A program made the position numbers and the translations under genes. Positions 21,086 through 32,120 of a DNA stretch of 46,114 nt are shown one piece after another; the first letter of the stretch is position 1, and each line of letters starts with the position of its first letter. The stretch is from contig JANFAH010000163.1 in NCBI GenBank assembly GCA_024663395.1, forward strand, positions 1 to 46,114, written 5' to 3'. Source of the DNA: Pisolithus tinctorius. Taxonomy: Eukaryota; Basidiomycota; Agaricomycetes; Boletales; Pisolithaceae. The notes under the pieces are model-generated. The model searched no databases. It was not told where the DNA came from and was given only the letters and a program-made list of their open reading frames with translations.

Positions 21086-21170
21086 CTGTGGGTTTAGGAG
21101 TTTAATGACTTCTCAGTCAAAGTGAGCAGACAAAGAACAAGAACAACTATAAGTACAAGAGGAGACATAC
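21086..21170 (-). other. Candidate spliceosomal intron in Ty3-3 pol
   Basis: In minus reading, GTATGT at 21170, branch-like CTCCTAAAC, and CCCACAG ending at 21086 define an 85-nt intron. Splicing joins the Gag-Pro-spacer frame (codon TTT 21171-21173) exactly in frame with the RT-IN frame (ATA TCG TTT..., reaching ATG 21043 in phase). Unspliced RNA would stop at TAG 21147-21149. A TGA at 21174-21176 just upstream is in a place consistent with CGA decay. Confidence 0.5.
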
Positions 21171-24100
21171 AAATCAATCTTCAAAGAGCTGGAGAAATAA
21201 ATGATGAGATATGGGAGAAAGTGGAGGAACACATCTGAAAAGATCATTGGACCTGTCTTGAACTGAATCTGAAGTGGAAGCAGGAAAGTGGTCTGGGTAT
21301 GAAACCGCTTCGAAAGGGGGAGGATGAGCTGAGGCTGAGGTGAAACTGACTGCACTGGCAAGGATATGAAGACTGGAGTTTTGTAATGCACCTGGGTCCT
21401 CTTCATCCACATCACCTGAATGGTCTTCTGCAGCTTCCTGCAAATGAGTGATCCATCCAGTAGGGGTATGACACATGACAACATTGCTGTAAGGCTCTGG
21501 CATGGCAACTGACTCTTCACCAACAGCAGCATTAGATATGGCTTGGGGAGCTGAGGGTAGCAATGGCATAGGAAGAGTTGGACTAGATGAATGCTGATGC
21601 CTGCATAAGTCGTCGTCGAGTTGTGCAGACTGAAGCAAAGATGGGCTAGGCAGGTAGAAGTGAGAGCCGACACTAGTGTTGAACATATCAGAGTCAAGTG
21701 GCGAAAGTGTGGTGGGTATATCTGGGGATAGACTGGACAAGTGGTGGGACATGCGCAACTCATCGATGAGTTGCATGGACTGAGAGTCATGACCTATATC
21801 CGAGGATGAACCAGACAACTGCACATGGCTGCACAAGTTGTCGTTGAGTTGTGCAGACTGATGATGGGTGGACAGACTGGGTGCATACGGATCCCTGCAC
21901 AACTCATTGCTGAGTTGTGCAGACTGAGAGTCATGGCTAGCATCATGGGAAGTAGGGGCAACTGAACCACAGTAGGAAGTATTGAAGATGGAGAACGTAG
22001 CTTCAGAGTCTGGAGTGACAGTGTCTCTACAGAACAGAAGTGAAGCCTGGTGGGAACCATCGGTGGGCTCTTCTTGAATGATAACTGGATCTGGGGATGG
22101 GGGAGAGGGAGTCTGAGGCGGAGCAGTAATGCCATTAGAAAGTACATGTGAAGCAGGTAGACTTGAGTCAGATGGCAGGTCTGGAGGTGGAGATGCATTG
22201 CTCTGAGTAGGAGATGCCTGTGGGAGTAGATGAGGATAGAACCTGACATAGGCGGAACCTTCAAGCTCATGGTAATGCTTGAGTGGGGCAGGGACCTGTC
22301 GGACTAAGCGAACATCAAGCATAAGGAAGTCTTGGAAGTAGACTCCTGATTCATCAGTACCTCTTTCTCCAGCAAGTGCATGGTTTGAGTCGAGATAAAG
22401 GGAGGACAGATGGGGAGTGCGATGAGCAAGGCTAGTAAGAAGTGAGACAAGTGACTGGCACTCTTCTCTTCTGATCCAGTGACGAATCTGGGCAAGGGTA
22501 GGATTATCCCCCAATCCACTCGCATCAGTGGACTGTAACTCTTGAGTAAGCTGACCAACAAACTCCAAAGGAAAGGGACTGGTAGGAGGTGGGAATGCTT
22601 GGACAGGAATGGGATGGAACACAGGAAAGGCTGAGGCAACATCAAACCCATCTGGGGGTGATTCAGGATATAGCAGAGTAGAATCGAGTGACCGAGGGGG
22701 TGACCATGAAGTTGATGGGGGTGGAGCAAAGACTGTAGGCGAGACATGATGAGGGGTACCAACTGCTACATCTCTCATAGGTTCATCGGCTTCTTGCTGA
22801 GAATGGACAGGCTCTAGAGTTGCCATAAGGGTATCTGCAACAGATCCAAGCTGGCCTTCAGTAACACACATCTCCAGGGGGCAATCTGAATCAGCTCCAA
22901 AGACAACATAAGTTCCAGACTCTCTTTCAACAATGCTAACTGAGTTCCCAAGGGCCCAAAGATGACCAAGGAGGAGATCAAAGCCTGCATTAGTGTCTGG
23001 GGCAACAAATAGATTGGTCCAAGTCTTGGCAGCACCACAGAAGAGAGGGACATCTTGTACTAGACCCTTCAGTGTAGAGATACCTCCTTTTGCATCTCGC
23101 ATATTGATGGTCTGCGACATGTCAATGGGCATGTGAATGACTGACTGGGCTATACCAGCACGAACGACATTGAGGGTAGATCCAGAGTCAATGACACCTG
23201 TTACATGACGACCATTGCAAGTCAGATTAATAGTGATGAGGGGGCTAGAAGTCAAGGCCAAGTAGGAGGATGCAGGAGGAGTTCCTTCAACAGCAGTAAC
23301 AGACCTGACAGGTTGAGCCAGGGGCTGTCTCTTGAATCGCATAAGCTCCTGAAGATGCTGAGAAACATCCCTAGATGATCCAATGATCTCCCCAACAGAT
23401 ACAGTCAAGGGAGTAGAAAGAATGCACTCTACAATGGCTTTAGAGTTGGCAGACTGTGAAAGCAATGAAGACAGGGAAGTGGTAGGAGGGGGCTTGGATT
23501 TCTTAGACCTGTCTGCAGAATCAGTGGCTTGACCAGATGGCTTTGGGACAGTGGCATCTTCCATGACAGCATCATCTCTAGTTCCATCAAAGACAGTGGG
23601 ATGGATGTCAACTGGTACAAAGGCAGGGGCAAGTGGTACTTTCTGTGGAGCAGGGATGGATGCAGAGGATGAAGGCTTTGGATCCTGACTCTCTTTCTCC
23701 TTGCCATGTGAACGAGGTGGGACAAGGACACTGTCAAAGACAGCCTTTCTCTTTTCCTTGGTAACCTTGTTAGAGTGATCCACAGCAGCAACAAGGGGTT
23801 CTTCTTCCAACTCATAAATCTCAGCACTAGACTCTTCTTCAGCCTCTTCATGGATAACAAAGTGAACTGCATTGGCAGGTTGAGCAGCAGCTTTAGTGCG
23901 CTCATAGGCTTGCAGGATAGTCTCTTCTCCATTGTGATAGATGTGCTGTCCATTAGGGTAGATGACTCAATGGTTTTCATCACGTGCCAAGGAACCCTTC
24001 TGAATGAGATCATTAATGGCCTGGCAACTCTCAACACCATGGCCTTCAACACCACAGCCATAACAAGTAATGGTCCTCCTAGCAGGACAGGTCTGGGATG

Positions 24101-25112
24101 AAGAAGTAGCAGAAGGGGCAGTGGATGCAGGAGTAGATGCAGGAGCAGGACAAAGGGAAGGAGCACGAAGCACTTTTGCAGCATCAGGATCCATCTTGAT
24201 AGCACGATAGTAGAGGAGGGAGTAGTCTGGGTCATTGAGTGACATGCGAGAGAGGGACTTGATCAGGGTCTCAACCTCATCTTGTTTGTGAGCAGTAGGA
24301 CCTTCTTTCTCCAAATTTTCAAGGTTTCTTCTGGCTTCATGGGAAGGGAGCAGAGGGCGAACACTGTCATCTCTTCCATCTGAGCAATGGGTAGCATTAG
24401 GCTGGGCCTGAGGAGCAGGGGCAGCATGAGGGCCAAGGAAGTCAAGGTCATCTGCATCAAAGCGATCACAGTGAAGGACCTCTTCAGCTGACTGGCATAC
24501 ATCATCATAGGGGAATGGCCTGCTAATGTCAAGGTTGGGATCCTTTGTCCTGAGATGAGTTTCAACCAAGCCACGAAAGACTGGGGACAAACCAGCCCAG
24601 AAGTAGCAATTATATTCATCAACTGATATCCTTCCTTTGTTCTTCAACCAACCTCCAATGCGAATGAAGCCACGGTTGTAAGCCCTAAAGTCTTGAAGTG
24701 TCATGATGGGCTGCGTCCTAGACTCCAAAGCAAAGCTCTTGAGATGCCTTTCAAAGAACCTTTCATCTGATAGATCAGCATCAAAGTACTTGAGGAGATC
24801 AGCCTTCAAGTTAGCCCAATCAGGAGTGTAGTAGTGAGCCATTCCTTCAATAATCTCCCTAACACAAGCATTGCAGTACTGGAGGATTGATTCGACCATT
24901 TCCTGGTCAGAAGTGACATTGTGGTAGGCACAGAGACGTTCATAGTGGTCCAAGAAGGAGCAAACATGGGTATGGTCTCCTTGGAATAATTCAGGGGCAG
25001 AATTCATGCCAAGCAAGGGCATAGTGAGGACAGAGTGAGCAGGGGGAGCAGCCATAGCCATTGGAACTGCTGATGATGTAGGGGGATAGATAGTGGGGAT
25101 GGTGGATGACAT
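21171..25112 (-). pseudogene. gag-pro: Ty3-3 gag, protease and Ser/Pro-rich spacer
   Basis: ATG 25112 starts Gag (381 codons), with a Gag core near 24600-24950 and a knuckle CYGCGVEGHGVESC near 24020-24060. A TGA at 23967 follows DENH and fits a lost Arg codon; the same frame then continues without break to 21174. Protease with VIDSGSTLNVV is near 23190. The remaining 600 or so residues are a low-complexity Ser/Pro/His-rich spacer containing four copies of a peptide close to SAQLxxxLC (21602-21921). Those copies correspond to palindromic DNA sites also found in the LTRs. The frame ends next to the candidate intron at 21086-21170. Confidence 0.85.
21602..21921. repeat. 26-bp palindromic sites, copies 4-7 (spacer)
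   Basis: Four sites at 21602-21627, 21752-21777, 21830-21855 and 21896-21921. The second contains the perfect 20-bp palindrome GCAACTCATCGATGAGTTGC (21755-21774). The fourth has perfect 11-bp arms TGCACAACTCA/TGAGTTGTGCA. All four lie in one reading phase of the spacer and encode SAQLxxxLC-like peptides. Confidence 0.85.
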
Positions 25113-25192
25113 AGTAATGAGATATCAAGTGGTTTTTAGAAGCAAGTTCAATAGGCTGAGTGAGCAGGGTTCTTGATCCAGGAATAACCACC

Positions 25193-25211
25193 CCTCACAG
25201 TGGGCTCCAGA
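25193..25211 (-). promoter_or_regulatory. Primer-binding site of Ty3-3
   Basis: Minus reading after the LTR end is TC then TGGAGCCCACTGTGAGG. The TGG start two bases from the LTR fits annealing to a tRNA 3' CCA end. It shares CTGGAGCCCACTG with the site of Ty3-E, so both use the same primer. I could not identify the tRNA. Confidence 0.6.
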
Positions 25212-25355
25212 TGTGAGTCAAAGTGTGGAAAGCTGGTGTAAACCAAACAAATCCAACACCAAAGACAAATACAAGCAAGTGGTGGTTTACCTCCGCAGAA
25301 CCTGGAGGGCAGAGAAACCTGATGTGGGGGGAGGGACTTCAAGTAGAGTGCTCCT

Positions 25356-25381
25356 GGCACAAGTTGTCGACGAGTTACGCA
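25356..25381. repeat. 26-bp palindromic site, copy 8 (5' LTR)
   Basis: Identical to copy 1, in the other LTR. Confidence 0.75.
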
Positions 25382-26047
25382 GGAGTGGATGGATGACTAA
25401 GCAGGTGTGCTGACAGAGCACAGATGATACTTCAGATGAATGAATGAAGGTAGATAGACCCTTGATGGAGCCTCAACTACCAATGATACGAATGAAGACA
25501 GATAGACTCTCCCAAATGAGCCTCAACTGTCAATGACAAGATAGGCACTGAACTGACTGCTGGACTGCTTCTGATTGCTTCTGATTGCTAAGTACATGGG
25601 GGTTTATATACTGAGGGGGGAGCATAGCTTGTGACAAACAAGGCACAAACACTTGGTAAGTAATGAGTAAGGACTGAATAATCATGATGAGTAAGCAAGA
25701 AATGAAAAGTAAGCAAGCACAGAGGATTGGTAAGTATTGGCAATGAACAAGTCAGGGATAGTCAAAATATCACAAAATGAGTCAAATAGAATCAGAAACT
25801 GAGTAAGCACACTGATATCACATTAGGGGGTGGCGATGCAAGTTAGATCTCGGCAGAGACATCTCTAGATCCAAAGACAGCATGACAGATGGACAGTGTT
25901 TCCAGACAGGGAAGTATTAATTCCAGAATTGAAGGGCATGAGTCAGGTGTCAAAGGGGGCTAGGGCATTGGGGGTCTGTGGGGCAATGAGAGCATACACG
26001 ATTGTGTCTCCCACCCTTCCATCCTCTCAGCAAAGTCAACAAAAACT

Positions 26048-26527
26048 TCATGAATGGGGCTCTGATGGAGGAGGAGGAGAAGGGGGGACGTCTTCTGCTG
26101 GATCTTGCAGTAAGAAGGCAAGATGCATGTCATACTCATCATGAATGCAATCAGGGAGGCTGGAGGACAGTAGATTATACTGCAGCTGTCGCAATGTGGG
26201 AAGAATGATGGACAAGACTGGAATAAAGACAGTGCAGGGAGCAGGGAGGAATGATCCATATGCTTCATCAACCAGGGAGACTGAAATGACCACATAAGAC
26301 CTTTCTAACTGAGTGACAGACCTGAGGCGACCAAAGAATGTCCTTCTGGAAGTCATACTGACAAGGAGAACACGCTGACCAAGCTGCATGGGATGAGATG
26401 GGGCTGACAACGATGGGATGAACCAGGGGGCTTCAGGATGGAAGCTGGTGGGAACACCTGGCAGATATACATAGCCACTGTCTCTGGCAAATGAGACAAG
26501 CAAGATGATCGATGAAGAGGTGGCCAT
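26048..26527 (-). CDS. U3 ORF, copy in the 5' LTR of Ty3-3
   Basis: Same ORF as at 16563-17042, also about 159 codons from an equivalent ATG (26527), with a handful of missense differences (for example Arg/Cys and Lys/Glu) and no stop in either copy. It also has an upstream extension in frame, to 26704, that lacks one codon relative to the other copy. Transcription of the element starts downstream of this copy, so it would be read only from an upstream promoter. Confidence 0.45.
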   Translation of the reverse strand: MATSSSIILLVSFARDSGYVYLPGVPTSFHPEAPWFIPSLSAPSHPMQLGQRVLLVSMTSRRTFFGRLRSVTQLERSYVVISVSLVDEAYGSFLPAPCTVFIPVLSIILPTLRQLQYNLLSSSLPDCIHDEYDMHLAFLLQDPAEDVPPSPPPPSEPHS

Positions 26528-26851
26528 GATTGATGGACTTAGCGAAATGAGCATCTGATGGATGGACTGTAGAAACACACAGGGTGCGAGGATCCTCTCC
26601 AAATTTGGAAGGAAGAATCGTGGGGCTGAGCACTTTAAGCGAGCATGCGAACGGAGTTGATATCTTTGGAAATGGTGGAGATACAACGAAAACCGAAATG
26701 CCATACACGGGTGCTAAAAACCTTTAACATGTGCTTAACTCACTTCCTCTTTTCTCTTTAGCACTGATGACTCGTTCTTGTGCAAAGGATGACTGTTAAC
26801 ATCCAACAGTCTTTCTATGCATGAGGCCTTTAGTCTTCATCTGCATGCTTG

Positions 26852-27195
26852 TGTAACAGGGAGCGATGAAAATGACTAAAAGCAAACGAGCGACTCAGTC
26901 TCAGGGATACGATGACTAAGATTAGGAGTACCTAAAAGCAAACGAGCGACTACGGTAGATGAGAACAAGTGGTAGTGAAAGTAGGTAGTTGGGCTCACCT
27001 CAGTCTCGGGGATACGATGACTGAGGTGCCCAGTTATGAGTGGATGACATTTATACCCTATAGTGGCTATGTACGACCGGGGTTGTAAGTATCCGGACCG
27101 GTAAAAATTAGAGAATGCAATGTAGAGTCAATGTGCACAGGTACGAGATAGACTTGCCAGTGCTAACCTCCAGATATCCCCAAATATCTCCAACA
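26852..27195 (-). repeat. 3' LTR of Copia-4
   Basis: Minus reading TGTTGGAGATATTTGG...CCTGTTACA, 344 bp. It begins directly after the polypurine tract in minus orientation. Confidence 0.92.
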
Positions 27196-27206
27196 CTCCC
27201 CCTCAA
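27196..27206 (-). promoter_or_regulatory. Copia-4 polypurine tract
   Basis: Minus reading TTGAGGGGGAG lies directly upstream of the 3' LTR. Confidence 0.75.
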
Positions 27207-27208
27207 GT

Positions 27209-30200
27209 CTAAGTGAGTCCGACCATCTCGACAAACTTTTGAAGTTTCGGGTGCACGAGCAGCTTAGTAAACATGTCAGCGACCATGGAATCTGTAGGGC
27301 AGTAGATAGGGATGACTTTATCCTCATCGATGGCGAGCCAAATGAAGTGATACCGGATGTCAATATGCTTTGTGTGTGGGTGGAACTTGTTGTTCATGGT
27401 GAGTGTGATGGCACCTTGGTTGTCACACATGAGAGGAGTTGGAAGGGTAACAGGTGCATGAATCTTGCTGAGGAGGTTGCGTAGCCACATAATGTCTTTG
27501 AGCGCATTTGTCATCGCGATGTACTTGGCCTCTGTAGATGAGAGTGCGACAATGTTCTGCTTGCAAGATCCCCAGGCAACCGGCATGCCTCCAAGCGAGA
27601 CGACATGACCAGAGATGGAATGACGATGGGGTTGTGAGCCCCAATCCACGTCAACATAGGCAATGATGCCTTCCTTGGGATCAGTGAGCTGGAGTGTGAA
27701 GTCGCATGTGCCCTTGAGGTAGCGGATGACCCGTTTTGTGGCTTCCCAATGTGTGCAGCCTGGATTCTGTAGAAATTGGGAGAGAATGGAAGTGGGGAAG
27801 GAAATGTCAGGACGAGAGCCAAGAGCAGCCCATGCAAATGACCCAACAATCTCCTTGTAGGGGACATTCTTCATTTTGGCGACAAGACGAGGAGTTGAGG
27901 GAGACTGGTTGCTGGATAAGACAGTGCCGGGTTCCATGGGTGTGGAGACAGCACTTGCATCTGACAACTCGAAGCGCTCAACCAGCGAGTCAATGTATGT
28001 CTGCTGCGAGATGGACAGCGTGTGTGCAGACCTGTTGTATTTAACCTCATGCCCGAGCAACCATTTGATCTCTCCAAGATCAGATATGTCAAATCGCTCC
28101 TTAAACCGTTCCTTTACCCAAGATATTGTTGCGATGGTATTTCCAGTAAGTGCCATGTCATCTGTTGAGACAGAGATGACAGACAACATCTCGGTGCCAA
28201 GCCTGAAGAAGACTGCATGATCGACTGATGACTGCGTGAAACTGATTTCGCTGAAGAACTCGCAAAGGGTTTGATACCATTCGAAACCAGCCTGTTTGTG
28301 CCATAAAGACACTTAAGCAGCTTACAGACCTTGCCTTCCTGGCCAGGTTTGAGATAACCAGGCGGAGGGCGCATGTACACATTTTCAGTGAGTTCAGCAT
28401 TGAGATATGCATTCTTAATGTCGATCTGGTGGATTTCCCAACCCTGGGAAGCAGCATTGACAAGTACGGCTCGGACGGATGGGAGTTTTGCAACAGCTGC
28501 GAAGGTTTCATTAAAGTCGATGCCTTCACGTTGTCGTTGTCCATTTGCGACAAGTCGAGCTTTGTAGCGCAAGATATTGCCATTTTCGTCACGTTTTACT
28601 TTGAGGATAAAATGAGAGTCAATGATATTAGCACCAGGAGGGGGATTGACAAGCTCCCAAGTGCCCATCTTCTCGATTGCGGCAACTTCTTCACCCATGG
28701 CTGTATGCCATTTGTCTGCATTTGGTCCTCGAAGGGCTTCATCGATAGACAGCTCATCACTTTCAATTGAAGTGATAGCATGTTCGACAGCATCCACAGC
28801 ATCAACATCTGAACAGAATTCTTTGTCAGCATCAAGTTCAACCTCCCACATTGCATTAGCATGTGGTGGTGGGAAACTCTTGCTTACATAGAAGCCGGGT
28901 TCGTGAGATGAGGCTTTGCGAGGGAAACAAGGAGCTGGGACATTGAGTGGTGGAGCAGGTATGGTCTTGTCTTGTTGTGACGACAGCAAGCTCGGTGGGG
29001 TGGTTAGAGGTGATAGTGGCAATGGGACATCAGCAGGTAATGGTTCAGGAGGGTTTGACGACGTTGTTTGAAGGTCGACTATCTCAGTCTCCCCCTCGAA
29101 CTCAACAACGTCTGGAGTTTGAGTAGAAGCTCCTGGAGTTTGCCCAATCTCTTCTGGGGCAAAGTGTACATTTCACTTGACAGATACTCAGCGAGTTTCT
29201 GGCCAATAGATCCTGTAGCCTTTGCTTTGTGAGTCATAGCCAACAAACCTGGCCTCTTTGGCCTGCTTGTCAAGCTTTCCTGCACTCTCGAGTTGGACAA
29301 AAACTTTGCATCCAAAGCAGTGAAGGTCAGAGAGGTTGGGCTTGTGCCCATGGACCATTTCATAGGGGGTCTTGTTGATGAGAGCGCGAGTTGGAGAGTG
29401 GTTCTTGAGGTACGTGGCATGATTAATGGCCTCTGCCCAGAGTGTGTGTGGGAGACCTGCACCAATAAGAAGTGCATGTACCTGCCCAACAAGGGTGTGA
29501 TTTGCCCGTTCTGCAACACCATTCTGCTGGGGTGAGTCATGCACAGTCAACTCGAGTTGGATGCCTCTATTTGCAAAGTATCCTTTAGCATCGTTGCTCA
29601 GATACTCACCACCTCGATCACATCGTATGAATTTGACCTTGGTGTCATCATGCTGATTAAGGACATATTAGACATGGTCTTGAAGAGCTGCGAAGACGAG
29701 ACTCTTCTTCTTGACAAAGGTAACCATTGTTTCACGTGAGAAGTCGTCAGTGAAGGAAACGTAGTATAGTTTTCCTCGGAGTGATGCAACCCAAGCAGGA
29801 CCCCACACATCAGTGTGTATCCATTCACCATATTTTGTGGCACGGGTGTTTGACTCGGCAGGAAAAGGAACACGAGTGATCTTCACCCTGACACATGTTT
29901 CACAGAAGTTGTTGTCAGGCTGGGAGGCAATCTCGATGCCTTCTACCATGCCATTAGATACCATAGTCCTTGTAGCACTGAATGACATATGGCCCATGCA
30001 TTCGTGCAAGTGTCGAAGGGACATGCGAGTGGTGGCTGCGACCTCAATGGCTGTGGCAACATTATACAGGCCATTGACCTTGGGGATGCAGGCTACGAGC
30101 ACACTAGATGGCTCAGGGGACCAGATTTCACAGAAACCTTTGATCATTCGAACAGAAAAGCCAGCTCAAGTGATGCGTGTGGTTGATATGAGGGTGAAAG

Positions 30201-31377
30201 CGATATCTGGAGCAAAAAGTGCATCCTTCAAGGTAACGTGGCTGCACTCAGTTCCTTTAGGCAACTCGATGACAACATCGCCATGTCCAGTTGCATAGAT
30301 GGTTCGTCCATCAGCGAGGTTGACAGGTTTTGGAGTAATGGGGGTAAATGATGTGAATTTTGCATGATCAGGACAAAAATGAGAACTTGCACCAGAGTCA
30401 ACAATAGCACCACGCTGCTCAGCAGGGACAGAGAGGAGAGTGGCCTCGGGAAACAGGGTTGTTGTGGTGAATGCGAAATTGTCAGCAGGAGCTGTGGCTG
30501 TGTTGGCTGACTGTGTCGACTTCTGATGAGGACCCTGGCCCTCCTTTCCTCCCCCCTTTCGCCAACAATCCCTTGAGAGATGACCGACCTGATTGCAGCT
30601 AATACAAGTCTTGTTTGAGTTTTTCGACCTGCGATTGCGACGACCATTCTTTGCAGAGGCATTGAGTGCTGCATCAGTTGTTGCTGACACATCCTTCCCA
30701 ATGTTGCGGTGATCAGCCTCCTCAAGGACAACAGATATGATAGCACTGGACGTGGGAGTCTGTCCAGAGGCACAGATTGCAGCAGTAGTAGTGCGCAAAA
30801 GGGTCCGGAAGGAATCAGGTAAGGAATTCATGATCATGGCTGAGAAATCACAATCATCAACTGGAGAGCCCATGCCAGCTAGTTCCTCCCGTAGTGTCAT
30901 CATGGTAGTGAGGTGACTCCGCATGTCATCCCTTTCACCACATTTCATATTTTGCAGGCAAGATCAGATATCTACCTGCATCATGTCACTTTTAGTCTCG
31001 TAGATGGCCTGGATGGCCAACCAAATGTCAGCTAGGCAGTCAAGATGCTGGACCTGTATTAAGATGCTATTTGGGATCGTAGCATATAACTGCTGGATTG
31101 CAAGCGCCTCCTTTTGCCTGAATGCATCAGAAAGGGCTAGACTCGTCTCAATCTCAGCTGGGGTCGCATCATGTGATTTGTCAGTGATCTGGATTTTACC
31201 AGTTTTGTCATCAACCAGTAGTGGCTGGGGAGTAGACACGGTGCCATCAAGGTGGCAGGCAAGACCACATGCTGTCAATGACATCATGGTCTTCGTCTTA
31301 TACTCTACCCAGTTTTTCTTGGTGAGTTTCGGCACGGCATATATGCCTGACGAGGTAGTAGCGACAGAGAGGCTCAT
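27209..31377 (-). pseudogene. gag-pol: Copia-4 gag-pol
   Basis: ATG 31377 to TGA 27209. Gag, then knuckle CISCNQVGHLSRDC near 30570-30610; protease VDSGASSHF near 30400; pre-integrase region near 29990; integrase core about 29430-29840 (IHTDVWGP, IRCDRGGEY, PQQNGVAE, catalytic residues present); RT about 27900-28760 (KNAYLNAELTENVYMRPPPGY, STDDMAL); RNase H about 27250-27700 (ALSSTEAKYIA). Stops are TGA 30964, TGA 30166, TAA 29668, TGA 29188 and TGA 29173. A 1-nt deletion in the conserved YGLKQAGFEW stretch near 28310 shifts the frame. The TGAs sit where Arg is expected (PETR*VSVK*NVHF). Confidence 0.93.
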
Positions 31378-31381
31378 AACC
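31371..31381 (-). promoter_or_regulatory. Copia-4 primer-binding site overlapping the gag start codon
   Basis: Minus reading directly after the LTR is GGTTATGAGCC, identical to the start of the Copia-1 site and complementary to the initiator tRNA-Met anticodon loop. The gag ATG (31375-31377) lies inside it, opposite the CAU anticodon. Confidence 0.75.
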
Positions 31382-31725
31382 TGTAACAGGGAGCGACGAA
31401 AATGACTAAAAGCAAACGAGTGACTCAGTCTCGGAGATACGATGACTAAGATTAGGAGTACCTAAAAGCAAATGAGTGACTACGGTAGATGAGAACAAGT
31501 GGTAGTGAAAGTAGGTAGTTGGGCTCACCTCAGTCTTGGGGATACGACGACTGAGGTGCCCAGTTATGAGTGGATGACATTTATACCCTATAGTGGCTAT
31601 GTACGACTGGGGTTGTAAGTATCCGGACTGGTAAAAATTAGAGAATGCAATGTAGAGTCAATGTGCACAGGTATGAGATAGACTTGCCAGTGCTAACCTC
31701 CGGATATCCCCAAATATCTCCAACA
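31382..31725 (-). repeat. 5' LTR of Copia-4
   Basis: 344 bp, same ends as 26852-27195, followed on the minus strand by the primer-binding site and gag. Confidence 0.92.
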
Positions 31726-31737
31726 GCTTAGGCATTG

Positions 31738-31763
31738 TGTGCAACTTGTCAACAAGTTAGGCA
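31738..31763. repeat. 26-bp palindromic site, copy 9 (5' LTR, U3 start)
   Basis: Counterpart of copy 2, with core AACTTGTCAACAAGTT. It sits just to the right of the Copia-4 insertion. Confidence 0.75.
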
Positions 31764-31806
31764 GAGTCAGCTGTAACCATGTCCACAACACCTTTGGTGT
31801 GTGACA

Positions 31807-32120
31807 GCACCTGGACTGTTTCCTCTTCTGAATGTTCTATGTTACCCACTTGTATGTCCTCCATCTACCCTTCATTCGTCATCTGGGAAGTTTTACTTGA
31901 AAATTTATGAGTCTCTGTATGTCAGTTCCAATTCTGGTTACTGTACCTCTGTAGTAGTATAAAAGCATGTATCATACTCTGCCATTCCTCAGTATGAATA
32001 TCAACTTAGTTCCTACTCCTTCTGTCTCTGACCTCTGTCTGTCAGAGTTACCTCTGACAAATCTGTCTGGTCTCTACCTCTGAAATACAAGGGCTGAGAT
32101 TGTGCAAGGGGGTAGTGCAC
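31807..32120 (+). repeat. LTR-like remnant related to the Ty3-2 LTR
   Basis: A TATA box (TATAAAA, 31958-31964) is followed 33 nt later by CAGTATGAATATCAACTTAG, which aligns with the transcript-start region of Ty3-2 and Ty3-1. GTGCACAAGCTAA (about 32116) is also shared with the Ty3-2 LTR. Its left part is cut by Ty3-3. Confidence 0.5.

Larger units (their letters stand above)
26852..31725 (-). mobile_element. Copia-4, complete Ty1/copia element nested in a Ty3-3 LTR
   Basis: 4874 bp with two 344-bp LTRs. Flanks are GCTTG (26847-26851) and GCTTA (31726-31730), a 5-bp target duplication with one G/A difference. It inserted after Ty3-3. LTRs differ at 12 positions, 11 of them CpG-type. Gag-pol is in one frame except for five stops and one frameshift. 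Confidence 0.93.
15727..31806 (-). mobile_element. Ty3-3, large Ty3/gypsy-type element with 1.7-kb LTRs
   Basis: Two LTRs of about 1719 and 1716 bp (after removal of Copia-4) flank gag, protease, a long Ser/Pro-rich spacer, RT, RNase H and integrase, all on the minus strand. Without Copia-4 the element is about 11.2 kb. Its RT/IN belongs to a fungal lineage with FIDD rather than YxDD. No target-site duplication is found (ACCGG on the left, GCACC on the right), and the two flanks come from different sequences. A 26-bp palindromic site occurs nine times within it. Confidence 0.9.
25212..31806 (-). repeat. 5' LTR of Ty3-3, split by Copia-4
   Basis: The LTR occupies 25212-26851 and 31726-31806. 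Copia-4 and one copy of a 5-bp target duplication account for the interruption. The uninterrupted LTR at 15727-17445 reads straight through the insertion point (GCTTGGGCATT). Confidence 0.9.

Noticed and set aside
21602..21921. CRISPR-like array
   Set aside because: Spacing between the palindromes is irregular (150, 78, 66), the repeats are degenerate and lie in a coding frame, and the genome is eukaryotic.
21113..24235. Long minus-strand frames in other phases of Ty3-3 (for example 23429-24235, 21113-21790)
   Set aside because: They are leucine-rich shadows of the gag-pro frame and contain no domain.
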